Source: Rhodococcus sp. RD6.2
GTDB lineage: Bacteria; Actinomycetota; Actinomycetes; Mycobacteriales; Mycobacteriaceae
Assembly (NCBI RefSeq): GCF_001040705.1
Contig: NZ_CVQP01000008.1
Location: 1 to 55,694 of the forward strand
Reading direction: 5' to 3'
Length of the DNA: 55,694 nt
Position numbers and translations under genes: made by a program. The notes under the pieces are model-generated. The model was not told the DNA's origin. It ran no database searches and worked only from the letters and a program-made list of their open reading frames with translations. Positions 36,917 to 45,751 of this stretch are shown here, piece after piece. Each line of letters begins with the position of its first letter. The stretch's first letter is position 1.

Positions 36917-37930
36917 TCAGACCGGCGTGATGTCGTGCTGGTGTGCCGCCCACTTCGTTGGGCTCGTGCCGAACTGTCGACGGAACCAGCGTGAGAAGGA
37001 ACTCAGATCCGAGAAGCCGAGTTCGCCTGCGATGTCGGTGAGGTTCCTGTCCCCGCGCGCGACGTAACGTCGCGCGAGATCTGCACGCACGGAATCGAAT
37101 ACGGACGTGTAGTTCTCGCCCGCCTGTGACAGGTGTCTGTGCAGGGTTCGCCGGTCCATCCCGAGACTGCGTGCGATCCGGGCCGCGGTGCAGTTTCCGC
37201 CAGGGAGGAGGGCCTCGATCATCTCTCGCACACGTCCGACGGTCGAGGCATCCTCTGGCGGTGCGAGCATGTCCAGGTACTGCCTTGCGTAGGGCTGGAA
37301 CATCGGGTCCGACAACGGGTTGACGGAGTCCAGATCGCTCGAGTAGAGCACGAAACCGTTGAAGTCCTGTTCGAATGCGATGCCCGTCCCGAACGCGCGG
37401 TGATGGGCATCGAGTGTGGCCGGCGCATCGTGGACGAAGCACGTGGACAGTGGTCGCCAGCCCTCCGGGAGAAACGCACTGAGTATTCCGGCCAACGACG
37501 CGACGACCAGTTCGATGGATTGGCGACCGAGCGTCATACCGGGTGCGGGCTCGATTCGCAGTGAGGCAAGCCCGTTCAACTCGACGAGCAGAATCCGAAT
37601 CGCCTCGTTGTGTACGCGCATGTGACGCAGTATCAGCGCGATTGCGCTGCGGACGTCCGGCTCCTCCCTGGCGGCCAAACCGACTGCTCCGAGTATCGAC
37701 ACCCCCCTTCCGTCCGCCATCGTGACTGCGAAGTTCGTGCAGGACGTTGCCAGAGCGGTCCGTTCCAGCAGTTCGTCGACGCGCTCCGCGGGGAGCCAGG
37801 TGTTAGGTATGGCCAAGGAGGTCGGGTCGATCCCGGCGGCACGCATGAACGGATCCGGGGCCGAGCCGAGGGACTGGGTCAGCTCGACGTACCCGGTCAG
37901 TGCCGAACTCTTTACCTTCGCCGCCGTCAT
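36917..37930 (-). CDS. AraC-family regulator with Arabinose-binding-type N-terminal domain
   Basis: This 337-residue regulator has an N-terminal domain of the AraC 'arabinose-binding' type found in OruR/ArgR-like activators (GYVELTQSLGSAPDPFMRAA then GIDPTSL at the start) and a C-terminal AraC double helix-turn-helix (ARIARSLGMDRRTLHRHLSQ and LTDIAGELGFSDLSSFSRWF then RRQFGTSP). The ATG at 37930 has GGGAG 6 bases upstream; ATG 37948 is an alternative. It diverges, with 300 bases between, from the MFS-SDR-BKACE-ligase operon and probably activates it. Confidence 0.88.
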   Translation of the reverse strand: MTAAKVKSSALTGYVELTQSLGSAPDPFMRAAGIDPTSLAIPNTWLPAERVDELLERTALATSCTNFAVTMADGRGVSILGAVGLAAREEPDVRSAIALILRHMRVHNEAIRILLVELNGLASLRIEPAPGMTLGRQSIELVVASLAGILSAFLPEGWRPLSTCFVHDAPATLDAHHRAFGTGIAFEQDFNGFVLYSSDLDSVNPLSDPMFQPYARQYLDMLAPPEDASTVGRVREMIEALLPGGNCTAARIARSLGMDRRTLHRHLSQAGENYTSVFDSVRADLARRYVARGDRNLTDIAGELGFSDLSSFSRWFRRQFGTSPTKWAAHQHDITPV

Positions 37931-38230
37931 CGACCGCTCCCGTCCCAAGATGCCAAATCATGCGTCCCAATGAGACAAGTGTTTCCGTCTCAATGCGTAT
38001 AGCGTGACCTGTGTCACCGCAGTTGTCGAACCGGTCCACGCGGTCGCTTTCGCTGGGCAACCCTCAGCGCACACACGCCCGGCAGCGCTGACGCACAGAC
38101 TCGATTCACACACATCGTGCCGACACGTACGCCGCGCAACCACAGCCCGATTCACGCCCGCAGCGAGCTTTCGAGCCGGCCATATCCGTGACGCGTCGCC
38201 TCAACGCGCCCGTCCAGAACAGGAGCACGC
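37931..38230. promoter_or_regulatory. AraC / MFS divergent control region
   Basis: This 300-base region between divergent genes holds no open frame with coding character. TGAGAC and GTCTCA (37971-37976 and 37987-37992) form an inverted repeat 40-60 bases upstream of the araC-type gene, within two TGCGT copies; these are candidate operator half-sites. The long distance to the MFS start implies a leader of up to 200 bases, but no riboswitch fold is recognised. Confidence 0.4.
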
Positions 38231-39592
38231 ATGGAACTGGAGACCCAGGAGTCCCCGCCATCCCGAGAGGTTTCCGGCGCAGGTGCCCATTCGAAGATCT
38301 TTCCGTGGGCCGTCTTCGCTCTGATCTTCGGACTGATGATGTCGGACTACATGTCTCGCCAGGTTCTCAGTTCGGTCTTCCCCGTCCTGAAAGCCGAGTG
38401 GGACCTGTCGGACTCGCAGCTCGCGGCGTTGACGAGCGTCGTTGCTCTGATGGTCGGGGTCTTGGCGCTGCCGATGTCACTACTGGCCGACCGCTGGGGC
38501 CGCATCCGCAGTGTCGTCCTGATGGCGGTCATGTGGAGTGTCGCGACCGTCCTGTGCGCCGCCGCGAGCAACTACACCCAGTTGCTCGGGGCGCGATTCT
38601 TGATCGGGTTCGGTGAAGCCGCCTACGCGAGCGTGGGTTTGGCCGTCATGCTCGGTGTCTTCGCACCGCGACTACATGCCTCACTCAGCGGCGCATTCCT
38701 CGGTGCGGCCTTCTTCGGTTCGGTCATCGGTGTCGCACTCGGCGGCATCCTTGCCGATCGGCTCGGCTGGCGTGCGGCGTTCTTGATCATGGCCGCGTTC
38801 GGGATGACACTGGTCATCCTCTTCCGGGTCGTCGTCAACGAGAATCGACTGGCGCGCTATGCCCCTGATCAACCGACCGTCGGAGCGCCGAGCGCCGTCA
38901 GCGGACGCGCCCCCATCTCGAGCCTGTTCACCAATGCCTCGCTGACGTGTGCATACGTCGGGGCCGGGGTGCAGTTCTTCGTCTCGGGTGTTCTGCTCGC
39001 CTGGCTTCCCAGCTACTTCAACCGATATCACGACATGGATGCTGCAGGCGCCGGGTTGGCCGCATCCGTGTTCGTGCTCCTGATCGGTGCCGGAACGGTG
39101 CTCTGTGGCATCGCCGCCGATCGTCTCGGGCGTCGCCGGCCCGAGCGCAGATGGAGTGCCGCGATCGCGTATGCCGCCATCGCGATGGTCTGCCTCATGA
39201 TCGGGTTCCAGCTGGAGAACGGCCCGATCCAGTTGGTCCTCCTCGGCATCGGTGCGTTCTTCTGCTCCGGATTCTCCGGTGCCACAACAGCAGTCGTGGC
39301 CAGCCTCTCCCATCCGTCGATCCACGCGTCGTCCTTCGGCGTCGGTACCCTTGCCAACAATGTCTTCGGCCTGGCCTTGGGTCCGGTCGTCGTCGGCATG
39401 CTGTCCGACCGGCTGGGACTGCTCGGTGCACTGCAGTGGGTCCCCCTCGCATCAGTCGTGTCGATCGTGCTCCTCGCACTCGGCATGAAGCTCTACCCCG
39501 CCGGTCTCCGCAAGCTGGCCTCCGTGCAGACGAGGCGCACGCACGCGGTGCTCGTAGCGCCGGACGTGCACGCTCCCACCGCTTCCGCGTAG
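38231..39592 (+). CDS. MFS transporter
   Basis: This 453-residue membrane protein has about 12 hydrophobic segments. MMSDYMSRQVLSSVFPVLKAEWDLSD at the first helix and outer loop, LADRWGRIRS as the loop 2-3 motif, GARFLIGFGEAAYA in helix 4 and ADRLGRRRPERRW between helices 8 and 9 place it in the MFS, nearest to organic acid importers. The first helix carries Asp-Tyr, common in proton symporters. It is the first gene of the operon divergent from araC and probably imports the substrate of SDR-BKACE-ligase, most likely a carboxylic acid. Confidence 0.87.
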   Translation: MELETQESPPSREVSGAGAHSKIFPWAVFALIFGLMMSDYMSRQVLSSVFPVLKAEWDLSDSQLAALTSVVALMVGVLALPMSLLADRWGRIRSVVLMAVMWSVATVLCAAASNYTQLLGARFLIGFGEAAYASVGLAVMLGVFAPRLHASLSGAFLGAAFFGSVIGVALGGILADRLGWRAAFLIMAAFGMTLVILFRVVVNENRLARYAPDQPTVGAPSAVSGRAPISSLFTNASLTCAYVGAGVQFFVSGVLLAWLPSYFNRYHDMDAAGAGLAASVFVLLIGAGTVLCGIAADRLGRRRPERRWSAAIAYAAIAMVCLMIGFQLENGPIQLVLLGIGAFFCSGFSGATTAVVASLSHPSIHASSFGVGTLANNVFGLALGPVVVGMLSDRLGLLGALQWVPLASVVSIVLLALGMKLYPAGLRKLASVQTRRTHAVLVAPDVHAPTASA

Positions 39593-39671
39593 ATCCCGTG
39601 CCGCACACGAACCATCTCGGTATCGACTGTGCGGATGTGACTTCCACCGTTCCACCGAAGGAGATGAAGGA

Positions 39672-40496
39672 ATGCAGCTACTCGACCGGGTTGCGGTCGT
39701 GACCGGAGCCGCGCAGGGTTTGGGCCGATCGATCGCCCTCGCCATGGCGCAGGAAGGCGCGGACCTCGTCCTGTGCGACCTACAGGAGGACAAGCTGGCG
39801 GAGGTCTCCGCCGAGATCGAGGCACTGGGCCGCAAGTGTCTGGCCCTGCGCTGCGACGTCTCCTCCAAGGAGCAGGTCGTCGAGACGTTCGCCCGGGCCG
39901 CGGAGCAGTTCGGCACCGTCCACATCCTGGTGAACAACGCTGCCCGGGTGCCGAACTCGCCTGCCGACGAGGTCCGCCGCAGCCGGCACTACGCCTACGT
40001 CACCACCCCCATGGAGCGCCAGTCCATGGGCATCACCAGCAGCCTGACCGACGAGGACTGGCTCAAGTGGTGGGACGTCAACGTCCACGGCGTCTTCTAC
40101 TGCACCCGCGAGGCACTGAAGTACATGGAGCCCCAGGGCTACGGCCGCATCGTCAACATCGCGTCGATCGCCGGTACCTCCACCGCGAGCACGCACAGCC
40201 CCGGTTACTCGGCGGCCAAGGCTGCTGTCGTGAGCCTGACCAAGACCGTCGCACTCGACGTTGCGGGGGCGGGCATCTACGTCAACGCCATCGCCTGCGG
40301 TGGCGTTCTCACCCCTCCCTTCCAGGCCTACCTCGACAACGCCACGGAGGAGGAGAAGCGGAACCTCTACCAGATCATTCCCGTAGGTCGCTTGGGTAAG
40401 CCGGAGGAATACTCCTCTCTCGCTGTCTATCTCGCTGGCGACAACCACTACCTCGTGGGCCAGATCATCAGTCCCAACGGTGGCGCCGTCATCTGA
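39672..40496 (+). CDS. Short-chain dehydrogenase/reductase (candidate beta-hydroxy acid dehydrogenase)
   Basis: This 274-residue classical SDR has VTGAAQGLGRSIA (cofactor loop, 10-22), CDLQEDK with an acidic residue favouring NAD+, VNNAARVPN, the catalytic serine in NIASIAG and YSAAK. An insertion of about 20 residues after VPN (SPADEVRRSRHYAYVTTPME) is unusual and may shape substrate binding. The ATG at 39672 follows GAAGGA. It is followed at 74 bases by the BKACE gene, so oxidation of a beta-hydroxy acid to the beta-keto acid that BKACE needs is a reasonable inference. Confidence 0.86.
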   Translation: MQLLDRVAVVTGAAQGLGRSIALAMAQEGADLVLCDLQEDKLAEVSAEIEALGRKCLALRCDVSSKEQVVETFARAAEQFGTVHILVNNAARVPNSPADEVRRSRHYAYVTTPMERQSMGITSSLTDEDWLKWWDVNVHGVFYCTREALKYMEPQGYGRIVNIASIAGTSTASTHSPGYSAAKAAVVSLTKTVALDVAGAGIYVNAIACGGVLTPPFQAYLDNATEEEKRNLYQIIPVGRLGKPEEYSSLAVYLAGDNHYLVGQIISPNGGAVI

Positions 40497-40569
40497 CCGC
40501 TGCCGACCCGCGGTTCCGTCGAGCATTCGCTCGACAACACCTTCCGACCTTCTCGCCAGGAGCGACCCC

Positions 40570-41622
40570 ATGCATTTTCACGACGATTCCCTCTTCCCGG
40601 AGAACCAGGACAAGCTGGTCATCACGGCTGCGCCGTACGGTCCCGAGTGGGAGCCGGACGACTTCCGCGAGGACCTGCCGCTGACCATGGACGAGCACGT
40701 CCAGCAGGCGGTGGACTGCTACGAGGCCGGTGCGTCGGTGCTGCACATCCACGTGCGTGAGCTCGACGGCAAGGGCAGCAAGCGCCTCTCGAAGTTCAAC
40801 GAGCTCCTCGGTCTGCTCCGTGAGGCCGTCCCGGAGATGATCCTGCAGGTCGGTGGATCCATCTCGTTCGCGCCGGAAGGTGAAGGTGCCGAGGCGAAGT
40901 GGCTCACCGATGACACCCGGCACATGCTTGCCGAGCTCGATCCGAAGCCGGACCAGGTGACCATCGCGATCAACACCAGCCAGATGAACATCGCAGAGCT
41001 GTTGACCGCGGACGACGTCGCGGGCACATCCCTGGCGCGTCCGGAACTGCAGGAGACGTACCGGGAGATGACGATCCCGGCCGGCCCGGGATGGGTCGAG
41101 GAGCACCTGCGACGCCTGCAGGCCGCCGGCATCCAGCCACTGTTCGCACTGACCGGCATCACCGGCCTCGAGAGCGTCGAGCGGCTCATCCGCCGTGGCG
41201 TCTACACCGGCCCGCTGAATGTGACCTGGACCGGCATCGGCGGCGGCATGGAGGGGCCGAACCCGTACAACATCATGAACTTCGTCCAGCGTGTCCCGGA
41301 CGGCGCGGCCCTGACCCTCGAATCCCTCATGCGCAGCGTGCTGCCCGTCAACACGATGGCGATCGCGATGGGCCTGCACACCCGCTGCGGCAACGAGGAC
41401 ACCATCTGGGGCCGCAAGGGCGAGAGAATGACCTCGGTCCAGCAGATCCAGCAGCTGGTCCGCATCGCCGGCGAACTCGGCCGCGAGGTCGCCACCGGCA
41501 AGGACGCCCGCGACATCTACAAGATCGGCACCACATACGCCGATGCCGACGAGACACTCGCCAAGCTCGGCTACGCCCCGAACCGTCGTCCCGGTCAGGT
41601 CGGGTTCACCCACCACGCCTAG
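40570..41622 (+). CDS. BKACE-family beta-keto acid cleavage enzyme (DUF849)
   Basis: This 350-residue TIM-barrel metalloenzyme belongs to the family that condenses a beta-keto acid with acetyl-CoA to give acetoacetate and a new CoA thioester; the founding member acts on 3-keto-5-aminohexanoate, others on dehydrocarnitine and beta-ketoadipate-like acids. VLHIHVRELDGKGSKRLSKF contains the H-x-H zinc ligands, ITIAINTSQMN-like IAINTSQMN follows, then TWTGIGGGMEGPNPYN, and GLHTRCGNEDTIWGRKGE near 290-307 with the conserved R-x-G-N-E-D. The ATG at 40570 follows AGGAG by 7 bases. The actual keto acid is unknown. Confidence 0.9.
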   Translation: MHFHDDSLFPENQDKLVITAAPYGPEWEPDDFREDLPLTMDEHVQQAVDCYEAGASVLHIHVRELDGKGSKRLSKFNELLGLLREAVPEMILQVGGSISFAPEGEGAEAKWLTDDTRHMLAELDPKPDQVTIAINTSQMNIAELLTADDVAGTSLARPELQETYREMTIPAGPGWVEEHLRRLQAAGIQPLFALTGITGLESVERLIRRGVYTGPLNVTWTGIGGGMEGPNPYNIMNFVQRVPDGAALTLESLMRSVLPVNTMAIAMGLHTRCGNEDTIWGRKGERMTSVQQIQQLVRIAGELGREVATGKDARDIYKIGTTYADADETLAKLGYAPNRRPGQVGFTHHA

Positions 41623-41640
41623 CAAACCTGGTTGTTTCCA

Positions 41641-41675
41641 CTGCGGGGCATGGAACCGAGATTCGTGCCCCGCAG
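41641..41675. terminator. Hairpin after the BKACE gene
   Basis: CTGCGGGGCA and TGCCCCGCAG form a perfect 10-base stem with a 15-base loop, 18 bases past the BKACE stop. It may attenuate expression of the downstream ligase. Confidence 0.55.
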
Positions 41676-41767
41676 CCGGGTGATCCCATCGGACACCTGG
41701 CCATGCCGTGATCTGTGCCCGATCCTCGGCCGTCGAGTTCTGCCCACCCCCGATCCAGGAGTTACAC

Positions 41768-43369
41768 GTGATCAATGGCTTGACCATGGATGACTACCCG
41801 CTGTCGCTGACCGCCGTGGTCGAGCGCGCCGAGCGTTTCCACAGTGGAAAGGACGTCGTCTCTCGCCGCCCCGACGGCAGCATTGCCCGGACCACGCTCG
41901 GGGCGTGCGCCAGTCGGGCGCGTCGGCTTGCCACCGCGCTGGCCGGGCTCGGCGTCGGGCACGGTGACCGGGTGGCGACGCTGTTGTGGAATCAGGCCGA
42001 GCACCTCGAGATGTACTTCGCGGTCCCGTCGATGGGCGCGGTCGTTCACACACTCAACCCGCGCCTGCACCCCGACGAACTGGCATTCATCGTGGGGGAC
42101 GCGGACGACCGGGTCATCGTGGTCGACGAATCCCTGCTCGAGGTGTTCGACGGCTTCCGGCACACCCACCGGTTCGACCACGTCATCGTGGTCTCCCAGG
42201 GCGAACCGGCCCCGGACGGAATGCTCGACTACGAGATCCTGATCGGTGAGTCCGAGCCGATGGAGTGGCCGGTTCTCGACGAACGACGGGCCGGCGCTAT
42301 GTGTTACACGTCCGGCACCACCGGTCGGCCGAAGGGCGTCGTGTACTCGCATCGAGCGCTCGTGCTCCATTCGTTGACCGTGGCGCTGCCCGACGCCCTC
42401 GGCGTATCGGTGCAGGACACGCTGCTGCCGGTGGTGCCGATGTTCCACGTCAACGCGTGGGGTCTGCCGATCGCCGCCGCGCTGCTCGGCGCGCGGCTCG
42501 TCCTACCGGGGCCGAAGCTGGACCCGGTCAGTGTGCTCGACCTGATCGAGGCCGAACGGGTCACCATGACCGCGGGGGTGCCGACGGTGTGGATGGCGAT
42601 GCTCGACGCGCTCGACGCCCAGCCGCATCGATGGGACCTGGGCCGTCTCGAACGGTTGATCGTCGGTGGGGCGGCGGCTCCGCGCAGTCTGCTCGAGGGG
42701 TACGACCGTCACGGACTGACGGTTGTCCAGGCGTGGGGAATGACCGAGACCGCGCCGGTGGGCACCGTCAGTCGACTCCCGGTGGATCTGCGGGACCGTG
42801 CGGCCGATGAGCAGTACGAGTTCCGGGCCAGGCAGGGTGTCGCCGTGCCGTTCTTCGACATTCGCGCTCGGAACGAGGATGACGGATTCATCGAGTGGGA
42901 CGACGTGGCGATGGGCGAGTTGGAGGTGCGGGGCCCGTGGGTCGCTGCTGCCTACCACAACGGCGCGGGCTCGGACAGTTTCACGGCCGACGGATGGTTC
43001 CGCACCGGGGACATCGTCCGCATCGACCACCGTGGCTGCATCCGGATCTGTGACCGCTCGAAGGACCTGGTCAAGTCCGGCGGCGAGTGGATCTCCTCGG
43101 TCGACCTCGAGAATCACCTCATGGCACACCCATCGGTGGCGGAGGCGGCGGTGATCGCCGTCCCCGATCCGCGGTGGGGTGAGCGCCCCTTGGCGGTGCT
43201 TGTCCTGCGGGACGGCCTGACCGCGGACCCGGAGCAGCTCCGCGAGCATTTGTCGGGTGAGTTCGCGCGGTGGCAGCTGCCCGAGCGGTTCGAGTTCGTT
43301 TCCACCATTCCGAGAACAGCCACCGGAAAGTTCAAGAAGAGGGATCTACGCGAACAGTTTTCCGCTTGA
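41768..43369 (+). CDS. Acyl-CoA synthetase (fatty-acid type, adenylate-forming)
   Basis: This 533-residue ligase shows [18 protein letters not shown] (phosphate loop), [50 protein letters not shown] and the terminal [13 protein letters not shown] with the catalytic lysine. The SGGEWIS hinge is typical of medium/long-chain acyl-CoA synthetases of the DMSP/fatty acid type. GTG 41768 is chosen because AGGAG lies upstream at normal spacing. It could activate the acid product of the pathway or prime its substrate. It ends before a strong bidirectional terminator. Confidence 0.88.
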   Translation: MINGLTMDDYPLSLTAVVERAERFHSGKDVVSRRPDGSIARTTLGACASRARRLATALAGLGVGHGDRVATLLWNQAEHLEMYFAVPSMGAVVHTLNPRLHPDELAFIVGDADDRVIVVDESLLEVFDGFRHTHRFDHVIVVSQGEPAPDGMLDYEILIGESEPMEWPVLDERRAGAMCYTSGTTGRPKGVVYSHRALVLHSLTVALPDALGVSVQDTLLPVVPMFHVNAWGLPIAAALLGARLVLPGPKLDPVSVLDLIEAERVTMTAGVPTVWMAMLDALDAQPHRWDLGRLERLIVGGAAAPRSLLEGYDRHGLTVVQAWGMTETAPVGTVSRLPVDLRDRAADEQYEFRARQGVAVPFFDIRARNEDDGFIEWDDVAMGELEVRGPWVAAAYHNGAGSDSFTADGWFRTGDIVRIDHRGCIRICDRSKDLVKSGGEWISSVDLENHLMAHPSVAEAAVIAVPDPRWGERPLAVLVLRDGLTADPEQLREHLSGEFARWQLPERFEFVSTIPRTATGKFKKRDLREQFSA

Positions 43370-43406
43370 GTTCGTGACGGCACTGTGCCCGCGCAGAGCG
43401 GATGTC

Positions 43407-43437
43407 CCCCCGTCGAAGGCATGGCCTTCGACGGGGG
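43407..43437. terminator. Strong bidirectional hairpin
   Basis: CCCCCGTCGAAGGC and GCCTTCGACGGGGG make a perfect 14-base stem with a 3-base loop, between the convergent acyl-CoA synthetase and carboxylesterase genes. It serves both. Confidence 0.8.
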
Positions 43438-43461
43438 AGTGGTTCGATCAGGAAGCGGTTG

Positions 43462-44970
43462 TCACCGGATGCCGTTCCACAATTGCCTTTGCCGGGCATG
43501 CGGATCCGTCTGCACGGCGGAGATGCTGTCGAAGCACATCGTCGCTCGGTCCCGAACCGTGTATGGCGCCCAGCCGGGATCGCCGTGTGTCGCGAATGAG
43601 ATCCACGCGGCGTGCATGGTGTCGGCCAAGTCCTGCGGCGGCCGCACTCCCACGACGTTCTCGAACCCCCCGAGGCGGAGGTTGTCGAAGACGAACGGGA
43701 TCTCGGCGGTATGGCAGGCACCCAGTCGGCCATCGAACGTCGGTGGTTGCCAGCCGAATTCGTAGGCGTAGGTGCGTCCCCGGCCGTCGCTGGAATGCGC
43801 CTCGGCCAACCGGATGGCGGGTATCCGGTAGAACCAGTCGGTGCCGACGGCCGCGAGTAGGTCTCCGGGACCGGCAGTCGGATCGGCCTCCCGGTAGACC
43901 GCCAGCGCGACATCGGGGTCGAGCCCGTACGCGGCGACCGCACCCTGCGACAGCTCGGCTGAGACCGCATCGATCGCGCCGACGGGAACCAGGAAGTAGC
44001 GGAATTCCTCGGTGTTGCATCCGATCAGCACGTCGACGTCGCCGCCCGCACCGTTCGCTATCGCCTCGGGCGGCGCGATCGGGAGCACGTCGCCGTCCAC
44101 CACGGGCTCGAACGGCATGAGGTTGCGTGTCACCTCACCCCACCGATGCGGATTCGGGTCGGCTGACACCGCGGCACGCAACTGTTGCTGGGCGGCCAGT
44201 ACCCGGTCCATCGGAACGGCGGTGAGGGCTTCCAGGGTTGGCGGAATCCCCAGCAGGGAAGCCAGTTCTTCCGCGATCCGCTCGGCTGTCTCGGGCCGTA
44301 TCGTGTGGTGGGCCGCGCCGCTCTGCAGGATTGCGCGCTGGAACAGTCCTTCGGCTTGTGGGGAGGCGAGCAGCGCTCCGATGCTCATTGCGCCGGCGGA
44401 CTCACCGAATATCGTTACGGCAGAGGGGTCGCCGCCGAAGGATGCGATGTTGTCGCGAATCCAGTGCAACGCAGCGATTTGGTCGCGCAGGCCGAGGTTC
44501 GTGGCCTGACCGTGGAGATGTCCGAACCCGTCGACACCGAGCCGGTAGTTGATGGTCACCAGCACGACGCCGTCGCGGGCGAATGCGGTGCCATCGTAGG
44601 GGTTGGCCGAACCGGAGCCGTTGGTGAACGCACCACCGTGGATCCACACCATCACCGGCGCAGTGCCGTTCGGATCCGGTGTCCAGACATTGAGGTTCAG
44701 GTAGTCCTCGCCCGGGATGAACACTTCGGGGATCAGTGCAGTGTAGGGAGGTGCATACGGGGAGGCCGGTGCGGTGGGTCCGTACTCGCTCGCGTCTCGC
44801 ACGCCGTCCCATCGGGGGTGGGGCTGTGGTGGAGCGAATCGGCGCGCACCGACCGGTGCAGCCGCATAGGGAACTCCCTTGAAGGAGACCACACCGGTGG
44901 TCGGATCCGTTCGGCCGCGTACTGCTCCGTCGGTGGTGGTGACAACCACACTATGCGCGGCGCGTGTCAT
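43462..44970 (-). CDS. Carboxylesterase type B
   Basis: This 502-residue alpha/beta-hydrolase hydrolyses carboxylic esters. [16 protein letters not shown] at 30-45, [11 protein letters not shown], the oxyanion-hole [12 protein letters not shown], and the nucleophile Ser191 in FGESAGAM are present; [11 protein letters not shown] near 430 supplies the histidine and EEFRYF the acidic region. No signal peptide is visible, so it is cytoplasmic. Its ATG (44970) overlaps the TetR gene stop by 4 bases, so the two are coupled and both are probably repressed by TetR. The esterase may release the acid activated by the neighbouring acyl-CoA synthetases. Confidence 0.92.
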   Translation of the reverse strand: MTRAAHSVVVTTTDGAVRGRTDPTTGVVSFKGVPYAAAPVGARRFAPPQPHPRWDGVRDASEYGPTAPASPYAPPYTALIPEVFIPGEDYLNLNVWTPDPNGTAPVMVWIHGGAFTNGSGSANPYDGTAFARDGVVLVTINYRLGVDGFGHLHGQATNLGLRDQIAALHWIRDNIASFGGDPSAVTIFGESAGAMSIGALLASPQAEGLFQRAILQSGAAHHTIRPETAERIAEELASLLGIPPTLEALTAVPMDRVLAAQQQLRAAVSADPNPHRWGEVTRNLMPFEPVVDGDVLPIAPPEAIANGAGGDVDVLIGCNTEEFRYFLVPVGAIDAVSAELSQGAVAAYGLDPDVALAVYREADPTAGPGDLLAAVGTDWFYRIPAIRLAEAHSSDGRGRTYAYEFGWQPPTFDGRLGACHTAEIPFVFDNLRLGGFENVVGVRPPQDLADTMHAAWISFATHGDPGWAPYTVRDRATMCFDSISAVQTDPHARQRQLWNGIR

Positions 44971-45641
44971 CGGAGCGCTCCTTCGTCCGCACCGACGATG
45001 CGGAGGGCGTAGCGAACATAGTTGTCGGCCACCTCGTCCGGGGTGAACGGCTCGTCCGGCCCGAACCATTGCGCCACCTGCAGAGCCATCCCGCCGATGG
45101 CTATCGCACCCAGCTGGAGGTTCTCGATTCGGAAGACGCCGTCGCTGACACCGCGTTCGAGCGTATCGAGCAGCAGTCGGCTGCACGTCGACCGCAGTTC
45201 CAGCGCGGGAGCGGCCAACTCCTCCGGTAGCGCGTGCAGCTCCGAGTTCGTCACCACGGCGAGCAGGGGAAAGTCCGTGTGCAGCAGCACATGCTCGCGA
45301 ACCAGCGCCGACAGCTGGGCCACCGCTGCGGGCTCGGCGGACGCCAGCGCGTTCGTCAGTCGTGCATGGAGTTCGCGGTGTCCGATTAGTACCAGCTCGG
45401 CCAGAATCTGGTCCTTGGACCGGTAATGTGCATAGAGGCTCGCCGAGGTGATCCCGACCTCGCCGGCGATCCTGCGGATGGATACCGCGCTGTACCCGGA
45501 TTCGGCGAAGAGCGCGAGTGAGGCTCGGAGTATCGCCCCGCGCGTTCCGGCAGGCGCCACGTCCTCCGGTAGTTCCACGGGCACTGCGGCCACCCGCCGC
45601 GGTTTCCACACAGGCACATCCACGCGAGACTCCTCCGTCAT
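44967..45641 (-). CDS. TetR-family transcriptional regulator
   Basis: This 224-residue regulator has an N-terminal TetR helix-turn-helix: [20 protein letters not shown] then [20 protein letters not shown], with a helical ligand domain after it. The ATG at 45641 follows a GAGGAG site. It diverges from a (now broken) acyl-CoA synthetase gene, and two identical palindromes lie between them, so autorepression and co-control of esterase and ligase are likely. TetR repressors in such settings often sense an acyl-CoA. Confidence 0.9.
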   Translation of the reverse strand: MTEESRVDVPVWKPRRVAAVPVELPEDVAPAGTRGAILRASLALFAESGYSAVSIRRIAGEVGITSASLYAHYRSKDQILAELVLIGHRELHARLTNALASAEPAAVAQLSALVREHVLLHTDFPLLAVVTNSELHALPEELAAPALELRSTCSRLLLDTLERGVSDGVFRIENLQLGAIAIGGMALQVAQWFGPDEPFTPDEVADNYVRYALRIVGADEGALR

Positions 45642-45659
45642 GCTCCGATTCTGGCTTCC

Positions 45660-45737
45660 TACCGATCGATCGGTTGACATCGTACGCGAGATGGCTCGAT
45701 AGTTGGGCACTTCACAGTGACAACCGATCGATCGGTA
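45660..45737. promoter_or_regulatory. Divergent TetR-controlled promoter with two mirror-image operators
   Basis: TACCGATCGATCGGTT (45660-45675) and its exact reverse complement AACCGATCGATCGGTA (45722-45737) lie 62 bases apart; each contains the palindrome ACCGATCGATCGGT. On the plus strand TTGACA at 45674-45679 and GATAGT at 45698-45703 give a promoter for the synthetase gene, with one operator touching -35 and the other downstream of the start of transcription. The mirror arrangement serves tetR on the minus strand equally. Confidence 0.8.
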
Positions 45738-45751
45738 GGGAAGTCGACGTG

